Assembly: GCA_022565795.1 (NCBI GenBank)
Contig: JAIUMA010000038.1
Coordinates: 1-32,119, forward strand
Length of the DNA stretch: 32,119 nucleotides
Direction: 5' to 3'
Source: Balneolia bacterium
GTDB taxonomy: Bacteria > Bacteroidota > Rhodothermia > Balneolales > Cyclonatronaceae
Part shown: positions 1 through 8,634 of the stretch, one piece after another
How the letters are laid out: every line of letters begins with the position of its first letter
How positions within the stretch are numbered: position 1 is the first letter of the stretch
Made by a program: the position numbers and the translations under genes
Notes under the pieces: model-generated
Databases searched by the model: none
Seen by the model: only the letters and a program-made list of their open reading frames with translations
What the model was told of the DNA's origin: nothing

Positions 1-403
1 GAACGGCCTGATAAATCGGCAGATTTTCATCGGCTGTGTTGCTGTAGGACACGCCCCGAAGCAGAATTTTATCCCCCCGGCGCTCCCACTGTACCACCTG
101 CTGACCCGCCAGACGGTCGCCGCCCCAGCCCAGGCCTTCGGCGGTTTTAGCAATCCGGCTCATGATGGCCATATCGCGGCCGAGCATCTCGTTGGGAATT
201 TCGTAGAAAATTTTGTCACCGTACTGATGTACTGTAAACAGCCCTTCATCGCTTTGTGCCCCGGCGGGTATGGCCTGAGCTTGTGATGATGACGGCCTGT
301 TTTCAGAAGCGGTAGTTTGATCCGTTGTCTGGCAGGCAGTGTTCACAAAAAAGATAGCCACCGATAAAACAAGCAGCCTTTTAATCGTAGAAAGTGATGT
401 CAT
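1..403 (-). CDS. DUF5117/DUF5118-type zinc-dependent metalloprotease, N-terminal fragment (runs off window)
   Basis: Only the first 134 codons are inside the window; the gene continues past base 1. The start ATG is at 403-401. The N-terminus has a basic, hydrophobic export segment ending near NTAC (Cys24), so it may be a lipoprotein, although the lipobox is not canonical. After a Ser/Gln/Ala-rich linker comes GLFTVHQYGDKIFYEIP, then LGRDMAIMSRIAKT and QQVVQWERRGDKILLR. This is the pattern of the N-terminal DUF5118/DUF5117 region of large secreted HExxH metalloproteases common in Bacteroidota and relatives. The catalytic domain lies outside the window, so activity cannot be judged. Family recognition is from memory of conserved motifs. 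Confidence 0.75.
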   Translation of the reverse strand, partial: MTSLSTIKRLLVLSVAIFFVNTACQTTDQTTASENRPSSSQAQAIPAGAQSDEGLFTVHQYGDKIFYEIPNEMLGRDMAIMSRIAKTAEGLGWGGDRLAGQQVVQWERRGDKILLRGVSYSNTADENLPIYQAV

Positions 404-626
404 AGAGATCGAAATGTTTGGTTTTAGAATCGAGTCTCTAAATACTGAGTTCTGTGCTGATACGCAAAGGGATGGACAACTTTTAACTGTCCGCACCATT
501 GGGCCGGTGTGCTCACTGCTTATACTTGCACCGCTATTGCTGTTTGGGGCCTGGCCTGGCCACTATGCATCAGGCAGGTTTGGCGTTTACAGTTTGGAGT
601 GGCGCCAATGACTTAAAAATCTTGCT

Positions 627-920
627 TTAGCTTCCCCAGTTTGTAAACACGCCTACTGCCATTTCAGCCCATATCCAAAGGAAAAGGAGAACGACACCCA
701 GAGCTGCGAATAATCGGTGTTTGCGCGAAATCCTGCGCGCCGCAAGTACATAAACCGATCCTGAGGTAAACAGAAGCGCGCCCATTACCAGAAAGTCAGT
801 CAGGTCCCACATCACCTCGCTTGTGAACAGCATGGCGACAAGGGGAATCAGCAGAAATATGCCGCTGAAGGCAGCAATAACCAGAAAAACGCGGTTTTGC
901 GCTAAGAGGGGCTTGGTCAT
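627..920 (-). CDS. small integral membrane protein, three predicted helices
   Basis: A 97-residue protein with three hydrophobic segments at about residues 12-33, 41-61 and 70-92, and a basic loop (AARRISRKHR) between the second and third that should be cytoplasmic. The SEVMWDLTDFLVMGALLF stretch resembles a widespread small membrane-protein family of unknown function in Bacteroidota and relatives, recalled by its (D/E)EVxWxxxDF core. No catalytic motif is visible. It lies 223 bases upstream of the metalloprotease fragment on the same strand, too far to assume one operon. Function unknown. Confidence 0.7.
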   Translation of the reverse strand: MTKPLLAQNRVFLVIAAFSGIFLLIPLVAMLFTSEVMWDLTDFLVMGALLFTSGSVYVLAARRISRKHRLFAALGVVLLFLWIWAEMAVGVFTNWGS

Positions 921-1310
921 GAATCGGTCTCCGGACTAAAGGTGGGTTTTTGACATCAATGGATACATAAATATACGATCCGGATAGCTATATTTTGTGA
1001 TCAGGCTCTGTGGTTTTAGCGTTTTCATGTTTAAGGGCACCTCAACTGCGTCATCTGGTCTGCATCACTACTTCCAAAGCTAATCAACCATGTCTCGTTA
1101 GTATAAGTTGTATACCAAATTAGTTTAAATGAAAGTTTAAAAAGCCTGCAGATTTCCTGAGTGTATTAAATGGTTGTTTGAAAAGGGTATTCGTTATATT
1201 TTTAACGACTCTTTACTACTGATTCTGAAATCTTCTTAAACGTTTACTATTGTGCAAATATCAGGCAATAGGTTTTTAAGTTTTTCGATTGAGAAACCAT
1301 AATAATTATC
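921..1310. other. intergenic region between divergent genes, no gene seen
   Basis: This 390-base AT-rich gap separates the minus-strand membrane protein from the plus-strand envelope cassette, so it should hold promoters in both directions. The only promoter-like string noticed is TTGACA (950-955), 16 bases, then TATACG (972-977), pointing right, but it is over 330 bases from the next start. No sigma-28-like box, stable hairpin or plausible small ORF was found. Confidence 0.4.
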
Positions 1311-2342
1311 ATGTATTATTGCCTGTTACCTTTGAAACTTGTTCTTGTTCTTACGCTTACACTTCTTACAGGTATTCCCTCCACATTTGCAACTCATAAT
1401 AGTGAATCTGATAGCCGCCGGACCATTTCCAACGAGAAGACAGGTATCATTGAGTTTTCGGTTCAGGCTGACTCCCTGTTCTTGTATCTGAACGAGAATT
1501 ACCGAAACCGAATAACCATCACGGATGGGATGACGCTCAGAGCACCAATCGGAGCCAATAAGCTTGAAATTTTCGGCCCAACAATTCCGGACAGGACTGA
1601 ATTTATTTTTCTGAGAGAAGACAGAACTTATTCACTTATCCTGAGAAACCGTTTTATCAGAGAAGACCAGCCGAATCCTATGTACGCCGCATACCGTTGG
1701 GATGCCAACCTGATGATGTTCAGTGAAGAAGACACAGAAATCTCCGTTTTATTTACCGATTATCGTGCAACCGGCGCGCTGAAAGCCAAGCTGCCTCCCG
1801 GAACTCACCGCGTGCGCTACGAAAGCTCCACGGGCAGAGTAACAGAGCGGTTTATTGAGGTGAACCGCTATGAACTTTTAATCGATGAAAGGTATTTCAG
1901 ACCCAGAAAAAATATTACGATAATGGCTGGAATCGTGCCGGGTGGGAGTCAGCTCTATAAAAGACAGCCAGCCAGAGCTGCTTTGGCTTTTGGTCTTGTT
2001 GGCGTTTCAACCGGCCTGGCTATTCATTACAATCAGCAGTTAGGAGCCGACGGCAGACGGTTTGAAACAGCGCTGAACCGCTATCAATGGGCCGACAACG
2101 CCGAAGATGCACTAAGATACGGGAATGAGCTGGATCAGCTTGCCCCAAGGATAGACGGGCACAGAAGAAACAGGACAATCTTTGGCGCAGCCGCTCTTGT
2201 TTTTTACGCGGCTCATATTTTTGACACATTCCGGGAGCCCGATTCCGGATTTGCCCAAAGACGCACCTTTAATCCCTACCGTGACTTCTCATTCGATATG
2301 CAGAATGATATTATAACGGCACACCTGCAACTGCGATTCTGA
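1311..2342 (+). CDS. exported PEGA-like protein with C-terminal hydrophobic domain (cassette copy 1)
   Basis: This 343-residue protein starts with a signal peptide (hydrophobic residues 7-27). Residues about 45-115 and 142-188 are beta-rich and PEGA-like, for example LRAPIGANKLEIFGP and LPPGTHRVRYESSTGRVTERFIEV. The C-terminal third begins with PGGSQLYKRQP (about 210-220), followed by hydrophobic stretches near 222-238 and 287-303, resembling the DUF5683-type pattern seen in Bacteroidota envelope proteins. It is paralogous to the protein at 8635-9648 (same PGGSQ-(L/F)-YK core and an NPY-x-DF motif near the C-terminus). The next lipoprotein gene starts 3 bases after its stop, so the two are co-transcribed. 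Likely an envelope anchoring or carbohydrate-binding role, but this is inference. Confidence 0.75.
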   Translation: MYYCLLPLKLVLVLTLTLLTGIPSTFATHNSESDSRRTISNEKTGIIEFSVQADSLFLYLNENYRNRITITDGMTLRAPIGANKLEIFGPTIPDRTEFIFLREDRTYSLILRNRFIREDQPNPMYAAYRWDANLMMFSEEDTEISVLFTDYRATGALKAKLPPGTHRVRYESSTGRVTERFIEVNRYELLIDERYFRPRKNITIMAGIVPGGSQLYKRQPARAALAFGLVGVSTGLAIHYNQQLGADGRRFETALNRYQWADNAEDALRYGNELDQLAPRIDGHRRNRTIFGAAALVFYAAHIFDTFREPDSGFAQRRTFNPYRDFSFDMQNDIITAHLQLRF

Positions 2343-2345
2343 GCT

Positions 2346-3944
2346 ATGACGTCATCTAATTCTTTCCCCTTCTCATGGTTCCTGTTTGCAGGTTTCCTTT
2401 TTACAGTTGCTCTTGCAGCTTGCAATACGGTCGATACCGATTTTAAGAGAGACAACCCAATTGATCCGGTCCTACCGAAGATCGAGATATTAAGCCCGGA
2501 AAATGAGTTCATCAACCATCACAACGACACTCTTTTTGTAGAAATTCAGGTTCAGGATGTTAACAGCCCGCTTGACGAACTCGAAATAAATGTTTCCAGC
2601 CACAGAGACGGTTTTTTAACATCTGTTCGTCCAAATTCTTCCGGTTATGCGAATATAAACCTCACAGGCTTGTCGATCAGTACCCATTACATTAAGGCAG
2701 AGGCAACCAACACCCTTGGGAATACCCAGGCAGATTCTGTTTTTGTTCGTAACAACGCTGCACCTGCTGTTAATATGCTGACAGCAGAATTTGTTGAGGG
2801 TTTCTACAATGAGCTGACGTGGGAGCAGAGTCCGGATGATGAGTTTCAATATTACGACCTGTATAAGATTAACTCTTTAGGAGCCTCCAGAAATATTGCG
2901 AGAATTACAGACCGAGGTGCTACAACCTACAGGCACCCTGCCCCCATTGACAGCCTTACTACCTATTTCATAAAAACGTCTTCCACATTTTACCAAACGC
3001 CGCATACAGGCCGGTCGAAGGATATTCACCGACCGGCTTTTTTTGGTATGCAGGGAGCACAGTTTTTTTCCGCGATTCACTATCCAAACATACCTGTTAT
3101 TATAGTAAACAAGAGAGTAACCTCCTTCTTTCATAAGCTCATTGCGTATAATTATGTCCGAAACGAAATAATAGCTGCCGATATTCCGGACGGATCGAGG
3201 ATTCTACAAATGGCAGCGGGTAAGAATGGTTCTGTTCATGAAGTTTATATAACAAAAGCCGTAAATCCGGGGCGGCTTTATATTTATGATGCTCTGACGA
3301 TGGAATTGATTGAATACATTAATTCTGCATGGCCCATTAGCCAATTGTTTACTGACAACAGTGGAAACCTAATAAGACGCAGCAACAATTTGATTCATGT
3401 TTCAGGAAGGAATGAGTTTCCTGCATTTAATTCACAGGTCACTATTAACTCCTACAATGCCACCATTTCTGTTTCGGGAGAAAGCAATGAAATTTACCAC
3501 AGGACCCTTGGCCATACCCGACAGGTTCGGCATATGCACTATGATAATAACGGAAACGTATCCGGACTGAACGGACCTTATAGCGGACTGGATTTTTCCG
3601 GGGCGACAGTAATCCATCCAAACGGTGACTATCTGGTTACGTCATCACAAGCAAAAATCATAGATAAAGCACCCTCATTAGAACACCTGGAAACACTCAA
3701 ATTAAATGCCAGTTATATCGGCTTCACCTTTGGCAGAACCGGAGATATTTTATTCGCACTTGACAGCAGAGGCTGGGTCGATGTATATGAAAATCTAAGT
3801 CTCACCGACCATATCGAAGTTGATATGATTCCGGAGCGCATTTTCTATAATGATGGTACTATTGTGCTCTTCGGAAAATCTAAACATTTATCCGGAAATC
3901 ACAGAGATTACTATGGTGTCGCTGCCATACCTGTTAACTATTAG
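2346..3944 (+). CDS. lipoprotein with Ig/FN3-like domains and a C-terminal beta-propeller-like region
   Basis: A 532-residue predicted lipoprotein. Hydrophobic residues 8-25 end in the lipobox LAAC (Cys26), followed by the linker DNPIDP typical of Bacteroidota-type surface lipoproteins. Residues about 40-130 look like an Ig-like domain (IEILSPENEF, then alternating strands) and about 145-215 an FN3-like domain (NELTWEQSPDDEFQYYDLYK). The remaining 300 residues are short alternating beta strands and likely form a propeller, with no recognised catalytic residues. It sits between the PEGA-like gene (3-base gap) and the larger FN3/propeller lipoprotein (107-base gap). The second cassette at 6419-9648 has no counterpart of this gene. 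Exact function unknown. Confidence 0.75.
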   Translation: MTSSNSFPFSWFLFAGFLFTVALAACNTVDTDFKRDNPIDPVLPKIEILSPENEFINHHNDTLFVEIQVQDVNSPLDELEINVSSHRDGFLTSVRPNSSGYANINLTGLSISTHYIKAEATNTLGNTQADSVFVRNNAAPAVNMLTAEFVEGFYNELTWEQSPDDEFQYYDLYKINSLGASRNIARITDRGATTYRHPAPIDSLTTYFIKTSSTFYQTPHTGRSKDIHRPAFFGMQGAQFFSAIHYPNIPVIIVNKRVTSFFHKLIAYNYVRNEIIAADIPDGSRILQMAAGKNGSVHEVYITKAVNPGRLYIYDALTMELIEYINSAWPISQLFTDNSGNLIRRSNNLIHVSGRNEFPAFNSQVTINSYNATISVSGESNEIYHRTLGHTRQVRHMHYDNNGNVSGLNGPYSGLDFSGATVIHPNGDYLVTSSQAKIIDKAPSLEHLETLKLNASYIGFTFGRTGDILFALDSRGWVDVYENLSLTDHIEVDMIPERIFYNDGTIVLFGKSKHLSGNHRDYYGVAAIPVNY

Positions 3945-4051
3945 ATTTGCTGAGAAAAGCCCTGATTTTTGCACTTAACCTTACATTTACTTGTACGTTC
4001 TACGCCCCTTGGTAATTCATCCGCTGAGCTGGAAACCCTTTAAATCATCCT

Positions 4052-6256
4052 ATGAAAACGTTTATAATCATACTCCTTGTTTCGCTTTTATGGATTTTTA
4101 GCGCCTGCGACTCACCTACACGCCCATTCAATAATACGAATGTAAATGATCCTCAGTCTGGACGCTTTGTACCAACCGAAACAGAGAATATACACCTGCA
4201 TGCAGATTCGACCGGTGTAATTACAATCACATGGTTCGAGACTGAAAGCGCAGCGGAAAAGATCATTATTGAAAAATCTCTTGGCGACTCACTTAGCTAC
4301 GTATCAATTGCCGAACTCAGTCCTGATGTAAGATCTTTTAAAGACTCCTCCTTAGTTGTGCAGAACGAAACATTCTACAGGGTTTCCGCATGGGTGAGAC
4401 CCTCAAAAGTGGATATACTGCTGGAAAAAGCAGAAGCAAAACTCGATATCGGCGAAATTTTTGACCTTGAGCTACAGCTCATTGATGACCAAACGAGTTT
4501 AGAGCTTAAATGGAAAAGTACATATCCATTTTTCACCCACTTTGATATCACATCCAATTACTATCTGAACGATCAACAGGAAAAGACAGTCCGTATCGAA
4601 GCTGACGGGCGGAACCACAGCTTTACAGATCATTTTAAAAGTATTGAGTTTAACGACAGAACCTACACTGTATCAGCTGTCATTAAGCATGATGACACCG
4701 AAGAGATTGTTTCTGAAATCGAAGACGTTTTCGACACAGCCTCTGTTTTCAAACCTCAAAGTGGCCGGATTATCATTCTTAATGAGACAGACTGGATCGT
4801 TACATGGGAGGGCGCTCCGTTTTTTGCGACAGGCGTAGAGGTAACCCGGGAGAAAAACGGGGAGGATGATCTTGTATTCAACTTGCCGGTCACAAGGACT
4901 TCACTTACTGATCGTGAGTTTGCGCGTCAGGCAAATCAGACTCAGGAGTTCAGGCGTTATTTGATTCGATACACGACGGGAGAATTTAAAAGCGAGCCCG
5001 CGCAGGTAAGTTCAGCAGTAACCGTAAGCAGGCCTGTAATTAACCTTGCAGGAAGCCAGCAGGATACGCCATCTTCATTTACCCTTAGCTGGAGCGTAAC
5101 TCCGTCGTCCAGAGCATTGGTGAACGAATTCGTGATTGAGCAAAACACAGCAGAGGACGGCCGGTCATTTGAAGAAATTGCGAGGGTCGACGGCAACGTA
5201 ACGGAGCTTATCATAGACAACCTGGAACCTGATGAGCAGATCGAATACCGCGTACGATCACGTACATCAGCATATAGTAACCCAACGACATTCGTCTACA
5301 GTAACGACTACCAACCCGACTTCACTCTGCCAACCGGGATGAGCTCCGTAACGCGAATGGAAACCAGTTCCGACAATCGGTATCTGGCAGCAGTCTCCCA
5401 TGAAGGGGGAGCCAGTAATCCAATTATCATTTACGATTTGGTTACGCAGCAACAAGTTTCCTCGATCAATATTCACCTCAGACAAATCAAAGACTTCGCC
5501 ATCAGCCCTGATGATGATTTCATATACTTTACGGTACCCTCCCAGAGCACTATATATCAGGCCGATTTTCCTTCAGGCAATAACATTGCAGCAATTATTG
5601 AAGACGCCAGTGTTTTCAATAATGGCGTTCACGGGTTAGCTATCAGCAGCGACGGATCGTTTCTCGTAGGCGTTGGAGGCAGCATTTTTGTTAAACGGTG
5701 GAATCTTAACACGTTCGAACTCGTGTTCACATACAACAACACCAGCGCCCCTTTCAACCCGGATAAAAAACCAGCCATTTCCCCCGATGGCAAATTTATA
5801 GCTGCAGGTGGCTCCAGACCCTTAATTTTTGATGCAGAAACCGGTGAAATTGTTGAGTTTTTATTTCCTATCCTATCAGACTTCAGAGACTTACAGTTCA
5901 GTGCTGACGGCACCTATGTTTCATTTGTCACTACTTCTTCAACAGGAACAGACGCGTTTATTTATTCAACGGCCAATTGGGAAGGTGTGCACACCTTACG
6001 CGATGCTTACAGAATCGCTTTTCATCCTCAAAATTCTGACATTCTGCTCTCGGGCGAGGCACGTAGCTTAATTTTCGACGCAGAGACTCTCACCATTACC
6101 GACTTAATTTCGGATGAAGAAGGCTTCGGATTTTCACCAGATCCGCGTCATGCGCTTTTATACATAGATGATGATACCGTGGCGCTGGTTGACGACGACA
6201 GTTCAATACAGATCTGGAAACGAAGTAACACTGAAGGCTGGAGGTTCATCAGGTAA
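4052..6256 (+). CDS. FN3-repeat and beta-propeller lipoprotein (cassette copy 1)
   Basis: A 734-residue predicted lipoprotein with lipobox FSAC (Cys19) followed by DSPTRPFNNTNVNDP. Four beta-sandwich repeats start with an L-x-W-like strand near residues 58, 150, 248 and 343 (ITITWFE, LELKWKS, WIVTWEG, FTLSWSV) and look FN3-like. From about 430 to the end, SxDG-type turns recur near 439, 485, 532, 577 and 617 (ISPDGKFIAAGG is the clearest), as in WD40/PD40 beta-propellers. It is clearly paralogous along its whole length to the minus-strand protein at 6419-8626 (shared CDSPxRPFNNTNxNDP, STYPFFTHF/TTYPFFTHF, DFPSGNNI). The likely role is extracytoplasmic protein or polysaccharide binding; no enzyme motif is seen. 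Confidence 0.8.
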   Translation: MKTFIIILLVSLLWIFSACDSPTRPFNNTNVNDPQSGRFVPTETENIHLHADSTGVITITWFETESAAEKIIIEKSLGDSLSYVSIAELSPDVRSFKDSSLVVQNETFYRVSAWVRPSKVDILLEKAEAKLDIGEIFDLELQLIDDQTSLELKWKSTYPFFTHFDITSNYYLNDQQEKTVRIEADGRNHSFTDHFKSIEFNDRTYTVSAVIKHDDTEEIVSEIEDVFDTASVFKPQSGRIIILNETDWIVTWEGAPFFATGVEVTREKNGEDDLVFNLPVTRTSLTDREFARQANQTQEFRRYLIRYTTGEFKSEPAQVSSAVTVSRPVINLAGSQQDTPSSFTLSWSVTPSSRALVNEFVIEQNTAEDGRSFEEIARVDGNVTELIIDNLEPDEQIEYRVRSRTSAYSNPTTFVYSNDYQPDFTLPTGMSSVTRMETSSDNRYLAAVSHEGGASNPIIIYDLVTQQQVSSINIHLRQIKDFAISPDDDFIYFTVPSQSTIYQADFPSGNNIAAIIEDASVFNNGVHGLAISSDGSFLVGVGGSIFVKRWNLNTFELVFTYNNTSAPFNPDKKPAISPDGKFIAAGGSRPLIFDAETGEIVEFLFPILSDFRDLQFSADGTYVSFVTTSSTGTDAFIYSTANWEGVHTLRDAYRIAFHPQNSDILLSGEARSLIFDAETLTITDLISDEEGFGFSPDPRHALLYIDDDTVALVDDDSSIQIWKRSNTEGWRFIR

Positions 6257-6275
6257 AGGTAAAGGCAAAGGCAAA
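6252..6275 (+). repeat. tandem hexamer GGYAAA x4 across a stop codon
   Basis: Four consecutive copies of GGYAAA (two GGTAAA, then two GGCAAA) begin inside the last codons of the plus-strand FN3/propeller lipoprotein and run into its 3' flank. The TAA stop lies within the first and second units. The last unit merges into the 5' arm of the terminator hairpin. Confidence 0.6.
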
Positions 6276-6295
6276 TCCAGCCTTTAGTTTTTATT
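6267..6295 (+). terminator. intrinsic terminator after the plus-strand lipoprotein cassette
   Basis: AAAGGC (6267-6272) and GCCTTT (6280-6285) form a 6-bp stem with a 7-base loop, followed by AGTTTTTATT. A second, longer-loop pairing is possible between AAAGGCAA (6267-6274) and TTGCCTTT (6294-6301). It lies 11 bases after the lipoprotein stop codon, where termination is needed to avoid reading into the opposing cassette. Confidence 0.5.
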
Positions 6296-6418
6296 GCCTT
6301 TTTGGAGCTGGAAGAATTTATAAGCTGAAAAGTAAGTCCATCCGGGGAGTTATACGAAATCCTGCTTTCATTTAAACGGGCACGCACGACGCTTCCCCCT
6401 GAACCGCGGAAACGCAGC

Positions 6419-8626
6419 CTACTGAAGAAAAGTCCAGCCTTGCTGTGTGGTTTTCTGCCAGATATTAATCGCGGTATGATCTGAATTTGCCCCAGCCACC
6501 CTGTTATCGTCTAAATATAGATTCGACTGAAACCAGGCCAGACCAATACCGAGATTATTCGTATTCACAATTATATCGTCAACCCTCATTTCCAGCAAAT
6601 CATACGTAAAAGATCGTATGGTTCCCGCTACAACTAGCCGGGGCTCGGTAGGGTGAAAGCTAACTCTGTGTGCACCGACCAGCTCAGCAGTACGCTGCCA
6701 GTTGTTTGTCGAGTATACATAGGTTCTCGTATTCCAGGTGCCGAGTACATCAACATAGGCATAATATTGGCCGTCGTTACTAAAATGACCATCAGCAGTA
6801 TTCCGGGTTGTCGTAGACAGCGTGTGCATGAGCTGTCCATTAGAGGCGTCAAAAATATACTGTCCATATCCGGCATATGCACCATCTGGTGAAATAGATA
6901 ACTTACGAGCGGGGTAAATAGTAGTATCGCCGAAATAAGTGAGATACTCCTCCTGAAACGTCTGCAGGTTCCAGCGCTTTATAAAATCAAAGCCTGCGCC
7001 TATCATAAAAGAACCATCGCTGCTTATTCCGATTTTCCGTACCTGAGAGTTGTTGTTTCCTGCATTTGTAATCACCTGTTCAATATTATTTCCCGAGGGA
7101 AAATCTGCCCTGTAAATCACCCCTTGTGTTCTGGCGATAAAATAAATGTGCTCTTCATCAGGACTTAGCACAAAATCGGAAATCCGGTGCGAAGGTATGC
7201 TTATGCTCGCAACTGTTTCCCTGTTTACGATATCCTGTATCTGAATAGGGTTTCCATCAAGAGCATTGGAAGATACCAACACTATATACCGGTTATCGTT
7301 GGTGGTCTCCAGGGTGTTTATAAAGCTTCCGGCCTGTGTCTGAAATGTATAGTAGGGAGTATAAAAATTGGTGAATTTAAAGGTTTCGCCATTACTGTAT
7401 GCCGACGAAAGCGTGCGAACCCTGTACGTGAAAGACTGTTCCGCATTCGTATTGGTATCAACAAACTCCAGCACGTCGCCACTCACTACTCCTATTTGGG
7501 AGAACCCAGAGTTATTTCCCGATAAACTTCGCTCTATAATAAACTCTCTACTTAGAGTATTGCCCGGAGCAGCAATCTCCCAAGTAACTCTTAACGAATT
7601 CGGATCGCTTTGATTGGAAACGGACCGAGTTAACTGAGGAGCCTGAATGGTAAGCCCTCGGGTTAGCGACACCGTTTCAGAAGTGCTGTTTTCGGCAAGG
7701 AAACGAAGCTCATACTCCCGAATCTGTCCCGAGTTTGCCGGGGGCCGAATAAAAAAATCATCGAGATAGCTTATAGCTTCGGCTGGAAGGTCAATCACGA
7801 TATCGTTATGACCGTTTCTTACCCTGGTAAGCTCAATTCCGGTTACAAAAGACGGACTTTCATCCCATCTTACATCCCATTCCACTTCATCAAGAATAGA
7901 TACCCTGAATCGTTTAGGGCCAAATAATGACTTCGCATCGAAAGATGTGGATAGTTCGGAGATTTCCAGATGGGAGTCCTCATAATCAATAATGGCAGTA
8001 ACGGTGTACTCTCTTATTTCAAATTCCAAATCCGGCAGCGGCAGTTTATAGCTATGGCTGATACCATCTGCTTCAATACGGACCGTATTCTCACCATCTT
8101 CTGCAACGGTATAATCCGATGAAATTTCGAAATGCGTAAAGAACGGATAGGTAGTCTGCCAGGTAAGCAGCAGCATATTTTCCTCGCCCAGGTATTCGTT
8201 TTGCAGGTTGAACATCTCCCCTATATCGAGATTACCACTCTGCGAGGAGCTAATCTTTATGCCGTCATCGTCGGGCCTGCCTTTCCAGGACGTAAGCCTG
8301 TAGATTGTCTGAGGAAGGAATACCCTTGAGGAATCTACAAAGCGGTCCGTCGAAGGATCGAATTCCGCAATCATCACAAAATTCAGTGAATCACCTATTG
8401 ATTTTTCAAGAAGCAGATGGTCTGCAAATTCATCCTGCTCAGGCCACACGATGGTTACATTGCCTGTGGTATCGGCGGCAACAAACAGCTCTTCTCCTTC
8501 AGACGGCCGGAAATTGGGCGAAAGCGGATCGTTTGCGTTCGTGTTGTTAAAAGGTCTTGAAGGCGAGTCACATGCGGCCACAATCCCCGCAAGAACTATT
8601 AAAGCTAATACAGTATACGTTTTCAT
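6419..8626 (-). CDS. FN3-repeat and beta-propeller lipoprotein (cassette copy 2)
   Basis: A 735-residue paralogue of the plus-strand lipoprotein at 4052-6256, nearly equal in length. The lipobox is VAAC (Cys19), followed by DSPSRPFNNTNANDPLSP. The same order of FN3-like repeats (TIVWPEQ, LLTWQTT, WDVRWDE, RVTWEIA) precedes a C-terminal propeller with turns such as LSPDEEHIYF, ISSDGSFMIG and ISPDGAYAGY. It begins 8 bases after the stop of the PEGA-like gene upstream (8635-9648), so the two form an operon. The two copies are diverged enough that they are not a recent duplication. Likely an outer-membrane-anchored binding protein; ligand unknown. Confidence 0.8.
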   Translation of the reverse strand: MKTYTVLALIVLAGIVAACDSPSRPFNNTNANDPLSPNFRPSEGEELFVAADTTGNVTIVWPEQDEFADHLLLEKSIGDSLNFVMIAEFDPSTDRFVDSSRVFLPQTIYRLTSWKGRPDDDGIKISSSQSGNLDIGEMFNLQNEYLGEENMLLLTWQTTYPFFTHFEISSDYTVAEDGENTVRIEADGISHSYKLPLPDLEFEIREYTVTAIIDYEDSHLEISELSTSFDAKSLFGPKRFRVSILDEVEWDVRWDESPSFVTGIELTRVRNGHNDIVIDLPAEAISYLDDFFIRPPANSGQIREYELRFLAENSTSETVSLTRGLTIQAPQLTRSVSNQSDPNSLRVTWEIAAPGNTLSREFIIERSLSGNNSGFSQIGVVSGDVLEFVDTNTNAEQSFTYRVRTLSSAYSNGETFKFTNFYTPYYTFQTQAGSFINTLETTNDNRYIVLVSSNALDGNPIQIQDIVNRETVASISIPSHRISDFVLSPDEEHIYFIARTQGVIYRADFPSGNNIEQVITNAGNNNSQVRKIGISSDGSFMIGAGFDFIKRWNLQTFQEEYLTYFGDTTIYPARKLSISPDGAYAGYGQYIFDASNGQLMHTLSTTTRNTADGHFSNDGQYYAYVDVLGTWNTRTYVYSTNNWQRTAELVGAHRVSFHPTEPRLVVAGTIRSFTYDLLEMRVDDIIVNTNNLGIGLAWFQSNLYLDDNRVAGANSDHTAINIWQKTTQQGWTFLQ

Positions 8627-8634
8627 ATCGTGTT

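Noticed and set aside
339-611. Plus-strand 90-codon ORF at the left edge
   Set aside because: It begins inside the minus-strand metalloprotease gene, its composition is not protein-like in its first half, and no family is recognisable.
950-977. TTGACA-N16-TATACG sigma-70-like string
   Set aside because: It points toward a gene over 330 bases away, and primary-sigma promoters in this lineage are not known to me to follow that consensus.
6370-6420. GC-rich imperfect hairpin at the end of the minus-strand lipoprotein gene
   Set aside because: The stem includes wobble pairing and no T-tract follows on the minus strand, so it was not called a terminator.
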